64,000 nucleotides of DNA from Neotamlana nanhaiensis. GTDB lineage: Bacteria; Bacteroidota; Bacteroidia; Flavobacteriales; Flavobacteriaceae. Shown one piece after another: positions 8,701-16,881 of this stretch (positions within the stretch are counted from its first letter, which is position 1; each line of letters opens with the position of its first letter). The stretch spans positions 558,001-622,000 of the forward strand of contig NZ_JTDV01000001.1 of assembly GCF_000943555.1 (NCBI RefSeq). The letters are read 5' to 3'. Made by a program: the position numbers and the translations under genes. A model generated the notes under the pieces. It searched no databases and was not told the DNA's origin. It saw only the letters and a list, made by a program, of their open reading frames with translations.

Positions 8701-10536
8701 GAAGCTGGTACACCTATAACCAATTGTAAACTTAGCATTATAGATTTTACACCTGTACGAGCCACAGGTGCACAAATAGAAAATTGTGAGTTTATAGGTT
8801 TTAGAAATTCTCAAATTATTTGGGATATGAGTGCTTCGGGGTATTTTAGAAACAATAAATTTATAAAGCATACCCTTCAAAACAATACCGCTTATCAGTA
8901 TGCTCAACATTATATGTTAGGTAACGATGTCAACCCAAGCTTTGGTAATACTATTTGTTGGGTAAATTATTTAACAGCAAGCTCAACTGGTGCGTATATT
9001 GATAATGTAGATGACATGACTTTTGTAGGTATAGATATGGAATCTTGGAATTGGGATAACAACGATATAGATTTAGCGAACCTACATATTTTAAATGCAG
9101 GCAATATAAGGATTCACGGATTTCAAGGTGCAGCTATAAATCAAACTTATAATTTACCTGCCTTTCATATTGAATCGGAGAACACTATGATTTCTTCTTC
9201 TGTAGCATCTATAAACCCAAATAATATAATTGAAGGTAATTCTATTGCAACAGGAGGAAAAGATTTTGCTAAAACATTAGGCGAAGATTTAAGATTACTT
9301 CATGATAACCAATTAGCTCAACTTAATAATGTAGATGTAACTACACCAATAACAAACCAAGCTACAATAGATAGTTTACACAAAGTACTTTTAATGCCAC
9401 AGCGTACCCCATGGGCAAAACCAACACTAACAACGTTACCAGACCCATTAGGTACTAATTGGGCAAATGAAAGAAATGGTAAACCAGATAGCCATGCTTA
9501 TATTCAAAATTTGGTAGATACACAAGGTATAGCAAACTTGCCTGAAGGTATTTACTATATAAGTGAGCCTATTGTAATGCCAATGAATTATGGCTTGGTA
9601 GGAGAAGGCACAGGTAAAACAGTTATTGTTGGATTAACTGACGATTTTCCATTAATAAAAATGAGCCACGATGTTATGGAATTAGGCTCAAAAACAGGCG
9701 CGTGTACGTTTAGTAACATGACATTACAAGGTGGTAAATACGGTATTCAATTAACAAGTAATGTCGATTCTAACGCTGCGGAATTTCCAGGAAGTGCATA
9801 TTATTCAGATTGTAGTATTAGAAATATTATTTTTAGAGATAATGAAGAGGGCATTAATCTATACAACACTTATGGTTTAGATAATAATCATTTCGAGAAT
9901 TTATATTTTGTGAATAACGCTATAGGGTTTCATCAAGAACCATTATCAGAAACCGACCCAACACTAACTACATGGTCATCAACCGCATCAAATTTTGTAG
10001 ACAAAACATTTTTTTACAATTGTCAATTTATTAATGTAACTAAAGCTATTTATTTGAATGCAGATATAAGGCCTAATAACTTAAACGCCTTTGTTAATTG
10101 TCTATTTGATGGTAGCGAGGTTGTATGCCATGTTAATAAGCAAAACACTGGGCAAATGGTTAACTCTATTATTAGAAATACAAGTGGCACAGAACCATTA
10201 ACAAAAGGTTCAACTAGTCTGTCTTATATAGCTTGTCTTTTTGAAAATAATAGTGTGCCTTATTATTTTGGTTCAAACGCTGGCTTATATGATAGTGATT
10301 TACTAGATGAAATACCTTTATTTTCTGGTGCAGGAGCAAATCAATTATATGCAACAAATTCTACTATATTAGGTACAGTACCAAACAAAGATGGTTTAGC
10401 GATGATAATAAATACAAGTATGCCTAACGAGCCAACTTTTAATAAAATGATAGTGGTTAAAGGCTACCTAACCGACACCATAACAGTACTTGACGAAGCA
10501 CCAAACCCTTACCCTCAATTATTAGTAACACATTAG
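5740..10536 (+). CDS. Large secreted protein: eight fibronectin III domains plus beta-helix
   Basis: A 1598-residue protein with a signal peptide (residues 1-19). Eight fibronectin type III domains of about 90 residues follow, each opening with a D-x-xPxxPxNL motif, then NITETTADLNWTASTDN and GYNIYNN. Six are consecutive (about 33-582). A different beta-domain (about 586-705, with VSFNLTGP, PFSLFGDNG and EGSYTLTVRAWS) comes before domains seven and eight. From about residue 898 two right-handed beta-helix regions of the pectate-lyase or tailspike fold occupy the rest; strings such as GIQLTSNVDS and IENCEFIGFRN mark the coils, and VGEGTGKTVIVG starts the second. No T9SS sorting signal is visible at the C-terminus. 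It may bind, cleave or modify polysaccharide; no catalytic residues could be assigned. Confidence 0.78.
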   Translation: MKNYLIILLLFSASVVSSQNYFYAIDKAKEKADTEAPTMPFNLSATNITETSADLRWTNATDNIAVVGYNIYNNLSLIQVVDNQTTFTLTGLTEGTTYNIIVRAFDAAGNESEDSNIESFITLDSTTPSTPTNLTVSNITETTADLNWTAATDNIAVTGYKLYLNGVLRETLNNITSYTLTNLTAASNYSVYITAIDAFNNESTASNTVTFSTVDTTPPTSPINLVANTISETTATLSWTASSDNVGVTGYNVYNNNTLVATLGTVLTYNLTNLTTNATYNFTVTAFDAAGNESGNSNSVSFTTIDSTPPAAPINLVASNITETSADLNWTASTDNVAVVGYNLYVNNAFIETLSNTNSYILNDLTTATTYSVNITAIDASGNESNSSNTETFTTTDITPPTSPINLTVSNITETTSYLNWDNATDNVAVTGYNIYNNTTLLATTGTTSNYNLTGLSPDTNYNISVTAFDAAGNESATSNTSAFKTQAVVTTDTESPTTPLDLVVTNITETTAELTWTASSDNIAVAGYSIYQGNSLIQSVSNVTNYTLINLTENTNYQISLVAFDNSGNRSQNSNEVSFTTLFTEVNFTLEHINAGNNSVVANISNGYSANEDVFRDFNVNAIPSRTAASVSFNLTGPVTTNRSENSAPFSLFGDNGTEFNAGNHLPEGSYTLTVRAWSSTFGSGTIIGETTVSFTVLAPTPDTESPTEPTDLIVDNITETTADLTWTASSDNIAIAGYYIYNGVTLIATTEAVTSYTLTNLNPSTEYNVFVRAFDDAANESGDSNVVNFTTDTPPDNEAPTAPLNLVASNITFNSATLTWNSSTDNIAVTDYRIYSSDTLLINSTANDTIYYLNNLLPETDYSLTVRAIDAANNESSDSNIVTFTTLDEGPNLTNEDEYFDCYLLPIERKNELQEALDTYGCVRLEAGDYGWGSNANAITLTSNQKLFGHPSISKVPNITIAAGSTGVEISSVSCGYSGTNGITFEAGTPITNCKLSIIDFTPVRATGAQIENCEFIGFRNSQIIWDMSASGYFRNNKFIKHTLQNNTAYQYAQHYMLGNDVNPSFGNTICWVNYLTASSTGAYIDNVDDMTFVGIDMESWNWDNNDIDLANLHILNAGNIRIHGFQGAAINQTYNLPAFHIESENTMISSSVASINPNNIIEGNSIATGGKDFAKTLGEDLRLLHDNQLAQLNNVDVTTPITNQATIDSLHKVLLMPQRTPWAKPTLTTLPDPLGTNWANERNGKPDSHAYIQNLVDTQGIANLPEGIYYISEPIVMPMNYGLVGEGTGKTVIVGLTDDFPLIKMSHDVMELGSKTGACTFSNMTLQGGKYGIQLTSNVDSNAAEFPGSAYYSDCSIRNIIFRDNEEGINLYNTYGLDNNHFENLYFVNNAIGFHQEPLSETDPTLTTWSSTASNFVDKTFFYNCQFINVTKAIYLNADIRPNNLNAFVNCLFDGSEVVCHVNKQNTGQMVNSIIRNTSGTEPLTKGSTSLSYIACLFENNSVPYYFGSNAGLYDSDLLDEIPLFSGAGANQLYATNSTILGTVPNKDGLAMIINTSMPNEPTFNKMIVVKGYLTDTITVLDEAPNPYPQLLVTH

Positions 10537-10556
10537 TTTTTCAAATATAATAAGGT

Positions 10557-10721
10557 TTAATTTGCAGAAATCCCCTCCTTCTTTTGGTAGATTGAGTCCA
10601 ATCTAGAAACTATTGAAAAAACGTTATGATCTATATCTAGATTCTTATCAAGAAAATACCCTGTACTTAAATTATTGTGTATTTCATTTACTAAACTAAT
10701 AGACCAAATAAGCAACTTTTT
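10557..10721 (-). pseudogene. Possible degraded ORF remnant
   Basis: A minus-strand open frame of 54 codons ends at the stop at 10557. It reads with protein-like composition (LIWSISLVNEIHNN, LDIDHNVFSIVSRLDSIYQK). The same frame has a stop at 10722-10724, beyond which a neighbouring frame continues with VKSTCLNPFNRSLKK, as if a frameshift had broken a longer gene. No start codon or family is recognised. It lies between two convergent genes. An open frame of this length can arise by chance in AT-rich DNA. Confidence 0.22.
10588..10605. terminator. Small hairpin between convergent genes
   Basis: TAGATTG and CAATCTA form a perfect 7-bp stem around the loop AGTC. It lies 52 bases after the stop of the beta-helix gene and upstream of the convergent minus-strand operon end. 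There is no following T-run on either strand, so a terminator role is only a possibility. Confidence 0.3.
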
Positions 10722-10794
10722 TCAATGATCTGTTAAACGGATTAAGACAAGTAGATTTAACCAAATCAATCTGATTCTTTTACAACCAACATAA

Positions 10795-12042
10795 CTATAA
10801 CATCGCCTCTTGAAAATTCGTCATGATAGTATCAATGTCTAGATAATTTTCAGCATATTTTCTTGCATTTTGTCTAGTTTCATTATGGTTATCCCTACGT
10901 AATGCCGATTCAATACCCTTATTTAAAGCCTCTTGATTTTCTGCCTTTACTAAAACACCCATTTGGTATTTTTCAACTAAACTATACAATCCTGAATCTG
11001 GATTTGCTGTAATAAGGGCTAAACCGCCTACCGACAATATTGTCGTTAATTTAGAAGGCATAACTAAATCGCTGGCTTTAGCTTTTTGTATTACTAAATG
11101 TACATCAGCCATATTTAAAAACTGATTAAATTTTTCCATGGGTTGTAGAGGAAAAAAAAGTATATTTTCAAGGCCTAAACTCTGAACGAGTTGTTGCAAT
11201 TTTTCTTTATATGGGCCAGTACCACAAATAATAAACTTTACCGTTGGATTCATTTTAAAATTATCAGCCGCATATACAATTGCTTCTAAACCTTGCTTTT
11301 CCCCAATAGCGCCAGAATATAATACAATTTGATCCGTAGTTTTAAAACCAAATATTTGTTTTAGTTGATTTCTATCTTTATGTGGTTTAAAAAATTTTGT
11401 ATCGGACCAATTAGGAAATAAATACACATCTTTTGATGCCTTCTCTGAAATTTTTGCAATCATTTTTTCAGATATACTGCTAATAACATCTGTGTTTTTA
11501 AAAATAAATTGTTCAGTTTTATATAATGCTCTTATTACTTTTTCCGAAGAAATCATATTTAAATCTTGAGCCGCCTCAATTTGCATATCTTGAATATGAT
11601 AAACAGATTTTGCTCCAGTAAATATTTTATAAATATAGCCCAACAAGCCGAATTGAAACGACGGTACAACTGTAATAACAGTGTCACACTTCTTTTTTAA
11701 CAAGATAAATTTAAGTAATTGTAAAAAAGCTGAAGTCATAAAAGACAAATCTAAAAGCATCCTTTTTTTACCTGTTGGCACAGTAGGAACATACATAGGG
11801 CACCGATAAGTTGTAATAGTACCATTAGCCTCGTGTACCTCCTTAAATTCCTTAGTAAACCAAAACCGTTTCTTGTTATATGGCTTCTGTACTTTCCAAT
11901 AGGGATAATATGGATAAGTCGTTATTACGTAACAATCATGCCCTTGATTTGCGAGCCAATCAATCATCTCTCCACTATATTTTCCTATTCCCGTTGGCTC
12001 AGGTGTAAAATTATATCCAATAAGTAAAACTCGTTTTTTCAT
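10795..12042 (-). CDS. Glycosyltransferase family 4 (WbuB/WcaI-like)
   Basis: A 415-residue GT-B glycosyltransferase. The N-terminus KKRVLLIGYNFTPEPTGIGK, then YSGEMIDWLANQGHDC and TTYPYYPYWKV, is typical of the WbuB/WcaI group that adds fucosamine-type or fucose residues. The C-terminal domain has ILYSGAIGEKQGLEAIV and VMPSKLTTILSVGG. I start at the ATG at 12042; an in-frame ATG 54 bases upstream would add an atypical 18-residue tail. It is the last gene of the exopolysaccharide operon and converges on the plus-strand beta-helix gene. Acceptor and donor are unknown. Confidence 0.85.
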   Translation of the reverse strand: MKKRVLLIGYNFTPEPTGIGKYSGEMIDWLANQGHDCYVITTYPYYPYWKVQKPYNKKRFWFTKEFKEVHEANGTITTYRCPMYVPTVPTGKKRMLLDLSFMTSAFLQLLKFILLKKKCDTVITVVPSFQFGLLGYIYKIFTGAKSVYHIQDMQIEAAQDLNMISSEKVIRALYKTEQFIFKNTDVISSISEKMIAKISEKASKDVYLFPNWSDTKFFKPHKDRNQLKQIFGFKTTDQIVLYSGAIGEKQGLEAIVYAADNFKMNPTVKFIICGTGPYKEKLQQLVQSLGLENILFFPLQPMEKFNQFLNMADVHLVIQKAKASDLVMPSKLTTILSVGGLALITANPDSGLYSLVEKYQMGVLVKAENQEALNKGIESALRRDNHNETRQNARKYAENYLDIDTIMTNFQEAML

Positions 12043-12103
12043 ATTATATTTACAGCTATGTTTCTTTAAAATAAGAAGATATATCTCTAGGGTCAAAAAT
12101 TAT

Positions 12104-12520
12104 TTAGCACTTTTTTTTCTTTCGCCATATATAACATTTAACCTGCTTTAGAAAAAAAATTATTTGTAATCCAAGTGCGGCTCCAGCCGATCCCCAAAAA
12201 ATATCTCTAAAATCAAATCGACGCAACGGTCTGAAATATTGACCTATTTCTGCTAATATCACCAAGAGCGTTAATAAACCCCATGCCATATACCACCATA
12301 AAATAGTTTTTTTTTCAAAATTAAGATAAACTCCTACCAAGACACCTAATACGACTAATGGTATGGAAGTACGAAAAGCACTAAAACGATAACTATCTAC
12401 CCAACTTGAAATCCAAGAAGGCATGAATGCCATCTTCCCAATTGCTGGACTACTTACCCAACTCAAATACAGTACAGCTAACGTACCTACTAAAAGAAGT
12501 ATATAAAAATAAATGCGCAT
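12104..12520 (-). CDS. VanZ-like family membrane protein
   Basis: A 138-residue protein with four predicted membrane segments. The C-terminal part holds the VanZ-family signature AEIGQYFRPLRRFDFRDIFW followed by GSAGAALGLQIIFF. VanZ proteins are small inner-membrane proteins; some give low-level teicoplanin resistance and many occur in exopolysaccharide loci without a known activity. Here it lies between a WcaF-like acetyltransferase and the terminal GT4 gene of the operon, so it more likely takes part in surface polymer assembly than in antibiotic resistance. Its biochemical role is not known. Confidence 0.78.
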   Translation of the reverse strand: MRIYFYILLLVGTLAVLYLSWVSSPAIGKMAFMPSWISSWVDSYRFSAFRTSIPLVVLGVLVGVYLNFEKKTILWWYMAWGLLTLLVILAEIGQYFRPLRRFDFRDIFWGSAGAALGLQIIFFLKQVKCYIWRKKKKC

Positions 12521-12565
12521 ATTTTCTTATAAAAAATAAATTAATTAAATCGAGAAACAAAACAA

Positions 12566-13138
12566 TTAATCTTTCCAACGTTGTTTCTCGAAGGCCTCCG
12601 AACTAATATGACAAACTAAGTAGGGGTCAACATTTTTAGTAACAGTTGAGCCAACAGTAATAACAGTATCGCAACCTATAATTACATTTGGCCCTACAAA
12701 AACATTTGCCCCAACCCAACAGCCTTCTTTTAAATGAATAGGGCCATTTCTATATGGCATACAAGGATCGGAATAATCATGATTTCCTCCACACAAAAAT
12801 GCTCTTTGAGAAATACATACATTATTTTCTATAACAATTTCCTCGAAATTAAGAATAAACACCTCTTCACCTATCCAAACATTATCACCGATTGATAATT
12901 TCCAAGGGAAATGGATGTTTACTCTAGGTTTTATTACTACCCCTTTACCTACCTTGGCTCCGAAACATTTCAATAGCACTATTTTTAATCTTTTTGGATA
13001 AGGAAAAGCTGATAAAAAAAACACAACTTTAATCAAATACCATAAAATTTCTTTAAGCTTACTTGAACCTCTATCTAAACCCTTTGAACTATCAAAACGC
13101 CCCAATGTGACTCTACTTTTATGTACTCCTTTTTGCAT
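12566..13138 (-). CDS. WcaF-like colanic-acid-type O-acetyltransferase
   Basis: A 190-residue left-handed beta-helix acyltransferase. The motifs FGAKVGKGVVIKPRVNIHFP, KLSIGDNVWIGE, the catalytic-loop segment CGGNHDYSDP (histidine near residue 117) and WVGANVFVGPNVIIGC match the WcaF-type acetyltransferases of colanic-acid-like loci. It would transfer acetyl from acetyl-CoA to a sugar of the repeat unit in the cytoplasm. It follows a GT4 gene by 26 bases. The family assignment is good; the acceptor sugar is unknown. Confidence 0.83.
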   Translation of the reverse strand: MQKGVHKSRVTLGRFDSSKGLDRGSSKLKEILWYLIKVVFFLSAFPYPKRLKIVLLKCFGAKVGKGVVIKPRVNIHFPWKLSIGDNVWIGEEVFILNFEEIVIENNVCISQRAFLCGGNHDYSDPCMPYRNGPIHLKEGCWVGANVFVGPNVIIGCDTVITVGSTVTKNVDPYLVCHISSEAFEKQRWKD

Positions 13139-13164
13139 TTAGTAATACTTTACAAAACTCTTAA

Positions 13165-14355
13165 TTAATTAGTTACAGCTATTAACATTTTTTTTGCAGC
13201 AGGTTCAACAGCAAAATAAGTTTCAAAACATTGTCGAGCATTCATACTTAATTCCTCCTTTTCAAAACTAGTACTGTTTAAAAATTGTTTTAAAATTTTA
13301 TAAGTTCCTTCAACGGTATCAGCATTAACCACACCTCCTTTTGACGTTTCAATTTCTGTCCATATATTTACTTGATTTGAAATAAGTACGGGTTTATTAC
13401 ATGCCAAAGCTTCTACTACAGCAATTCCAAAATTTTCTTGATGACTTGGTAAAATAAATGCTTCGCAACCGTAAAAACTTCCCCATTTGGCATTATCTTT
13501 TAACATCCCAGGAAAATGCACATGGTGTCTTAAAAAATTACTTTTTTCGACTAAGTTAAGTATACTTTTACCATAAGCTGTTTCAATTCCTGGTCCTGCT
13601 ATTACCAATTTTGGAATTTCGTTATTTTTATTCTCACTTTTTTCATTACACTGAGCGTATTGTTCATATGCACGTAATAACAAATCAACCCCCTTCTTTT
13701 CATGAATACGACTTAAAAATAAAATATAATTATGGTCTTTAACTTCAGGACATCTCTTATAAAATGCTTCAAACATTATAGGCTTTAATTCTGGAGGTAA
13801 TTCTACCCCTAAACCTACAACAAATTCTTGTAAGGGTTTATACGGCTTAAAAGGTTTATGTGCTAGTTTACGTTCTTCTTCACAGGTAAACAACAAACCA
13901 TAAGCATTATTTACAACATGTCTTTCAAAAAATTTCCAATATAAAATATTTCGAATCGCTTTTAACTTTCGTCCAGCAGCCCTTTGAAAATAAGGATCTA
14001 ACATCCCGTGAGGCATAACAAATATTTTAGGTTTATTTTTTAAGTTTTTACAAACCTTATTGACCACGTATGAATGATATTGCCATAAACCATGAATAAT
14101 AATGACATTAAAATTTTTAACATTTTCAATCAACCATGGTTTTAGGTTTTTACTATAACTCCATGGGTTATGCGCAGGCCCTAAGGCATAAATAGTTAAA
14201 GGATCATTTTCTAAAAACAAATCTTTCGGGTCATCTAAACTTACAACTTGGTTTACTACTTCAAAATCACTTAAGCCCTTTACAATTGTTCTAACCGCTT
14301 GACAAACACCCCCATATTCGGGATCCATTCTATCTATTACATGTAATACTTTCAT
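13165..14355 (-). CDS. Glycosyltransferase family 4
   Basis: A 396-residue GT-B glycosyltransferase. The N-terminal domain starts MKVLHVIDRMDPEYGGV with the glycine-rich acceptor loop, and HGLWQYHS follows. The C-terminal donor domain has ILFLSRIHEKKGVDLLLRAY, LVIAGPG and the E-x7-E motif in ILPSHQENFGIAVVEALACN. No membrane segment is seen. Its start overlaps the stop of the upstream GT4 gene by four bases (ATGA), so the two are translationally coupled. It should add one sugar, probably with retention of configuration; donor and acceptor are unknown. Confidence 0.88.
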   Translation of the reverse strand: MKVLHVIDRMDPEYGGVCQAVRTIVKGLSDFEVVNQVVSLDDPKDLFLENDPLTIYALGPAHNPWSYSKNLKPWLIENVKNFNVIIIHGLWQYHSYVVNKVCKNLKNKPKIFVMPHGMLDPYFQRAAGRKLKAIRNILYWKFFERHVVNNAYGLLFTCEEERKLAHKPFKPYKPLQEFVVGLGVELPPELKPIMFEAFYKRCPEVKDHNYILFLSRIHEKKGVDLLLRAYEQYAQCNEKSENKNNEIPKLVIAGPGIETAYGKSILNLVEKSNFLRHHVHFPGMLKDNAKWGSFYGCEAFILPSHQENFGIAVVEALACNKPVLISNQVNIWTEIETSKGGVVNADTVEGTYKILKQFLNSTSFEKEELSMNARQCFETYFAVEPAAKKMLIAVTN

Positions 14356-15527
14356 CTTTTCTTGAAGTGTTCAAATATTTCTATATATTGCCTCTCTATA
14401 GCGTCAAGAGCTTTATCCTGATTAAATCGTTCCGCATTTTCAATACCTTTACGTTCTATAGTCATTAATTCCCTGGAAGACAAGCTTATTACTTTATTTA
14501 CTACAGCTGCAGCTTCTGAACTCCAGACATCAATTTCATCAGATTGAATTGGTTTTAAAGGTATATAAAATGCTGCATTTCCTCCTACTTCGCTCATTGG
14601 AGCCTCATTAGTAGTTACTACTGGACAACCTGAAGCCATAGCCTCCGCAATTGGCCAACCAAAACCTTCTGCCAACGATGGGAACAAGAATAAAGACGCT
14701 CCAGCATATGCTTTCTTTACCATAGAATCTGGCATTCCAGATAAATAATGTATATCCTTTTTATATGGTGAAGCTTCAACGGCCTTTGCTAAATCTATAT
14801 CAGGTTTTTGCCCTATTAAAATTAAGGGAAGACTAGATGATGCAATATTTCTCCATGCATCATAAATTTCTATCAATCCAACTCTATTTTTATACCATTG
14901 GTTCCCCCCAACATGCAATATATATCCTGCGTTAAGATTAATATTAATATCCTTAGATAATTGCTCCCTTACATCCTTCTTGTTTTGAGGTACAAACACT
15001 TGATTTAAACCGTTATAAACGAATGTTGAGGATTGCGGTTTACTAGATAAAAACTGATGTAAATCTTCTTTTGTTTTTTTTGAAACCGAGATAAAGTTCT
15101 TACCATTAGAATAACCATCACGGATATATTTTTGATATTGTTTTCCTGTCCAACTGGTAGGATTTTGTGGAATTTGATTCAACGCAGATTTTTGCGCTAA
15201 AAAGTCATGACAATGAATAACATGAGGTTTGTTAATCACTAAAGGAACCCAGGGTCCTAAGGCATGATCTGTAAAAACAAAAAGTGTATCGTCTGATAAT
15301 AATTTCAATTTACGTTTAACACTTTTAGGAAAAAAGAAAAACTGGTCTATGTATCCAAACCATTTCTTTAATATTGGACTTTTCGATAATTTAATAGCCT
15401 TTGCTTCAGGCATCCATATTGTAATTTTATGTCCCCTGGCTTTCATACCATCGGCTAACAACTTGGTAAAACGAGGCATACTTTGATGGTTTAAAAAATC
15501 GGGATGAGCGAAAAAAACAATATTCAT
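14352..15527 (-). CDS. Glycosyltransferase family 4
   Basis: A 391-residue GT-B glycosyltransferase. The N-terminus is MNIVFFAHPDFLNHQSMPRF and the middle has the FVYNGLNQVFVP motif. The donor domain has YILHVGGNQWYKNRVGLIEI, LILIGQKP and the retaining-GT4 signature FPSLAEGFGWPIAEAMASG with its paired glutamates. It lies 13 bases downstream of the polymerase gene and overlaps the next GT4 by four bases. It is expected to act on the cytoplasmic lipid-linked intermediate. Specificity is not readable from sequence. Confidence 0.88.
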   Translation of the reverse strand: MNIVFFAHPDFLNHQSMPRFTKLLADGMKARGHKITIWMPEAKAIKLSKSPILKKWFGYIDQFFFFPKSVKRKLKLLSDDTLFVFTDHALGPWVPLVINKPHVIHCHDFLAQKSALNQIPQNPTSWTGKQYQKYIRDGYSNGKNFISVSKKTKEDLHQFLSSKPQSSTFVYNGLNQVFVPQNKKDVREQLSKDININLNAGYILHVGGNQWYKNRVGLIEIYDAWRNIASSSLPLILIGQKPDIDLAKAVEASPYKKDIHYLSGMPDSMVKKAYAGASLFLFPSLAEGFGWPIAEAMASGCPVVTTNEAPMSEVGGNAAFYIPLKPIQSDEIDVWSSEAAAVVNKVISLSSRELMTIERKGIENAERFNQDKALDAIERQYIEIFEHFKKR

Positions 15528-15540
15528 TATTACAATTAAT

Positions 15541-16875
15541 TTACTTTTGTTTATAATTTACAGTATTCATATTTTTATCCTCTGTACCATTTGAATTTAA
15601 TGACGCCATAATTAACCCCCCAATTAATGTACTAAAGCCCAAAGCTGTAGGTTGCGCCCACTGTCCTTGCGGTATAACAATTAACCCAAAACTTAATAAA
15701 ATCCAAGGTAAAAAATCACCAGATTTCATTTTCTTAAAACTTGCCATACTAATTTTAAAAGAAAATCCTAAACGAATAACAATCACCATTAATCCTAATA
15801 GTGCTCCCATTTCCCCTATCAATCGACCCCACTCTTCTTCTGATATTAAAAAAGAGACACTCCCTGTCAACATCTTACTTCCTGCATTTGTTCCCATACC
15901 AATACCATATCCAAAAAATGGCTTATCTGTACTGTTTGATATAGCCGTTACTAGTCCCCCCAAATATCGGTCCATTAAGGTTCCTTCTAATCCTCCTTCA
16001 ATGGCACTAGCATCCTCAAAACGAGAAGTAAAAGCTTCTGTGGAAGTTTTAAAAAACTCAAATTGACTTAGCACCATTAATAGCAATATTAAAACTATAA
16101 ATACACCTAAAATTTTTAAAAAATATGTGGACTTTGTTGATGCCGCAAACATTGTAAAAAACATTGTAATTACCACCGTAAATAATAAAGTTCTACTTAT
16201 TGAGAGCGGAATGGAGGCCAGTAAACCTAAAGTAGCTCCAATTAAGACAATTCGGTTAATGGAAGTTTTACTAATCCAAAAATATAAAACATAACAGCCT
16301 ACTAAACTAAAAAACATCGTGTTTCCATTAGTAAATGAAAAAGTGCCAGGTGGTCTAAAAAACCCCATAGCTCCTGCAAAACCTGAACCAGCTGTATCTC
16401 CACCGATACCACGATTTACCCATGCCGATTGAGGACTATAAAACTGTAATGCAGTGAGTACAATCATAGGAATGGCAATTAATAAGAGAGCCTTTCCTAT
16501 TTTTATAACATCATTTTGATTACAAACTGCCCCCATAATAAACATCACAGGAAAATGAAATAGTAAAATACGTGCACCGTACATAGCAACTACTGGGCTA
16601 CCGTGACCAAATAGCAACGCCATTATAACGGCAAAAATCCCTACAAACGACATCCCATATAGATAAAAATTTGACGGCATAAGATTATGCTTCCAGGTCG
16701 TATAAATAAGCCAAATAGCAACAGGATCTCTAACTATCAATAATGGTGTTGCCAAAAAAGGTAGAAACCATTTACGTAGAGCCCCTTCAAAAATTAACAA
16801 TAGAAAATATGTCCAAATCCCTAGTTTTAGATAACTTATTACTCTCTTTTGTTTTTCTTCTAAAGTTAACACCAT
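15541..16875 (-). CDS. Wzy-like O-antigen ligase/polymerase
   Basis: A 444-residue protein with about 11-12 predicted membrane segments. The large loop between late segments contains the O-antigen ligase/polymerase-type stretch around EGTLMDRYLGGLVTAISN and PFFGYGIGMGTNAG, and an earlier motif is FFRPPGTFSFTNGNTMFF. Such proteins polymerise undecaprenyl-linked repeat units in the periplasm (Wzy) or ligate chains to lipid A-core (WaaL); the two are hard to separate by sequence. Its place inside the exopolysaccharide operon with Wzc and a flippase nearby favours a polymerase. Only 6 bases separate it from the upstream GT4 gene. Confidence 0.8.
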   Translation of the reverse strand: MVLTLEEKQKRVISYLKLGIWTYFLLLIFEGALRKWFLPFLATPLLIVRDPVAIWLIYTTWKHNLMPSNFYLYGMSFVGIFAVIMALLFGHGSPVVAMYGARILLFHFPVMFIMGAVCNQNDVIKIGKALLLIAIPMIVLTALQFYSPQSAWVNRGIGGDTAGSGFAGAMGFFRPPGTFSFTNGNTMFFSLVGCYVLYFWISKTSINRIVLIGATLGLLASIPLSISRTLLFTVVITMFFTMFAASTKSTYFLKILGVFIVLILLLMVLSQFEFFKTSTEAFTSRFEDASAIEGGLEGTLMDRYLGGLVTAISNSTDKPFFGYGIGMGTNAGSKMLTGSVSFLISEEEWGRLIGEMGALLGLMVIVIRLGFSFKISMASFKKMKSGDFLPWILLSFGLIVIPQGQWAQPTALGFSTLIGGLIMASLNSNGTEDKNMNTVNYKQK

Positions 16876-16881
16876 AGTAAT

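Noticed and set aside
5988-8910. Several minus-strand frames inside the fibronectin III/beta-helix gene
   Set aside because: The repeats of the coding strand create matching open antisense frames; none has independent support.
12104-12520. VanZ-like gene as a glycopeptide resistance determinant
   Set aside because: No vanHAX or regulator genes are present, and the gene is embedded in a polysaccharide operon.
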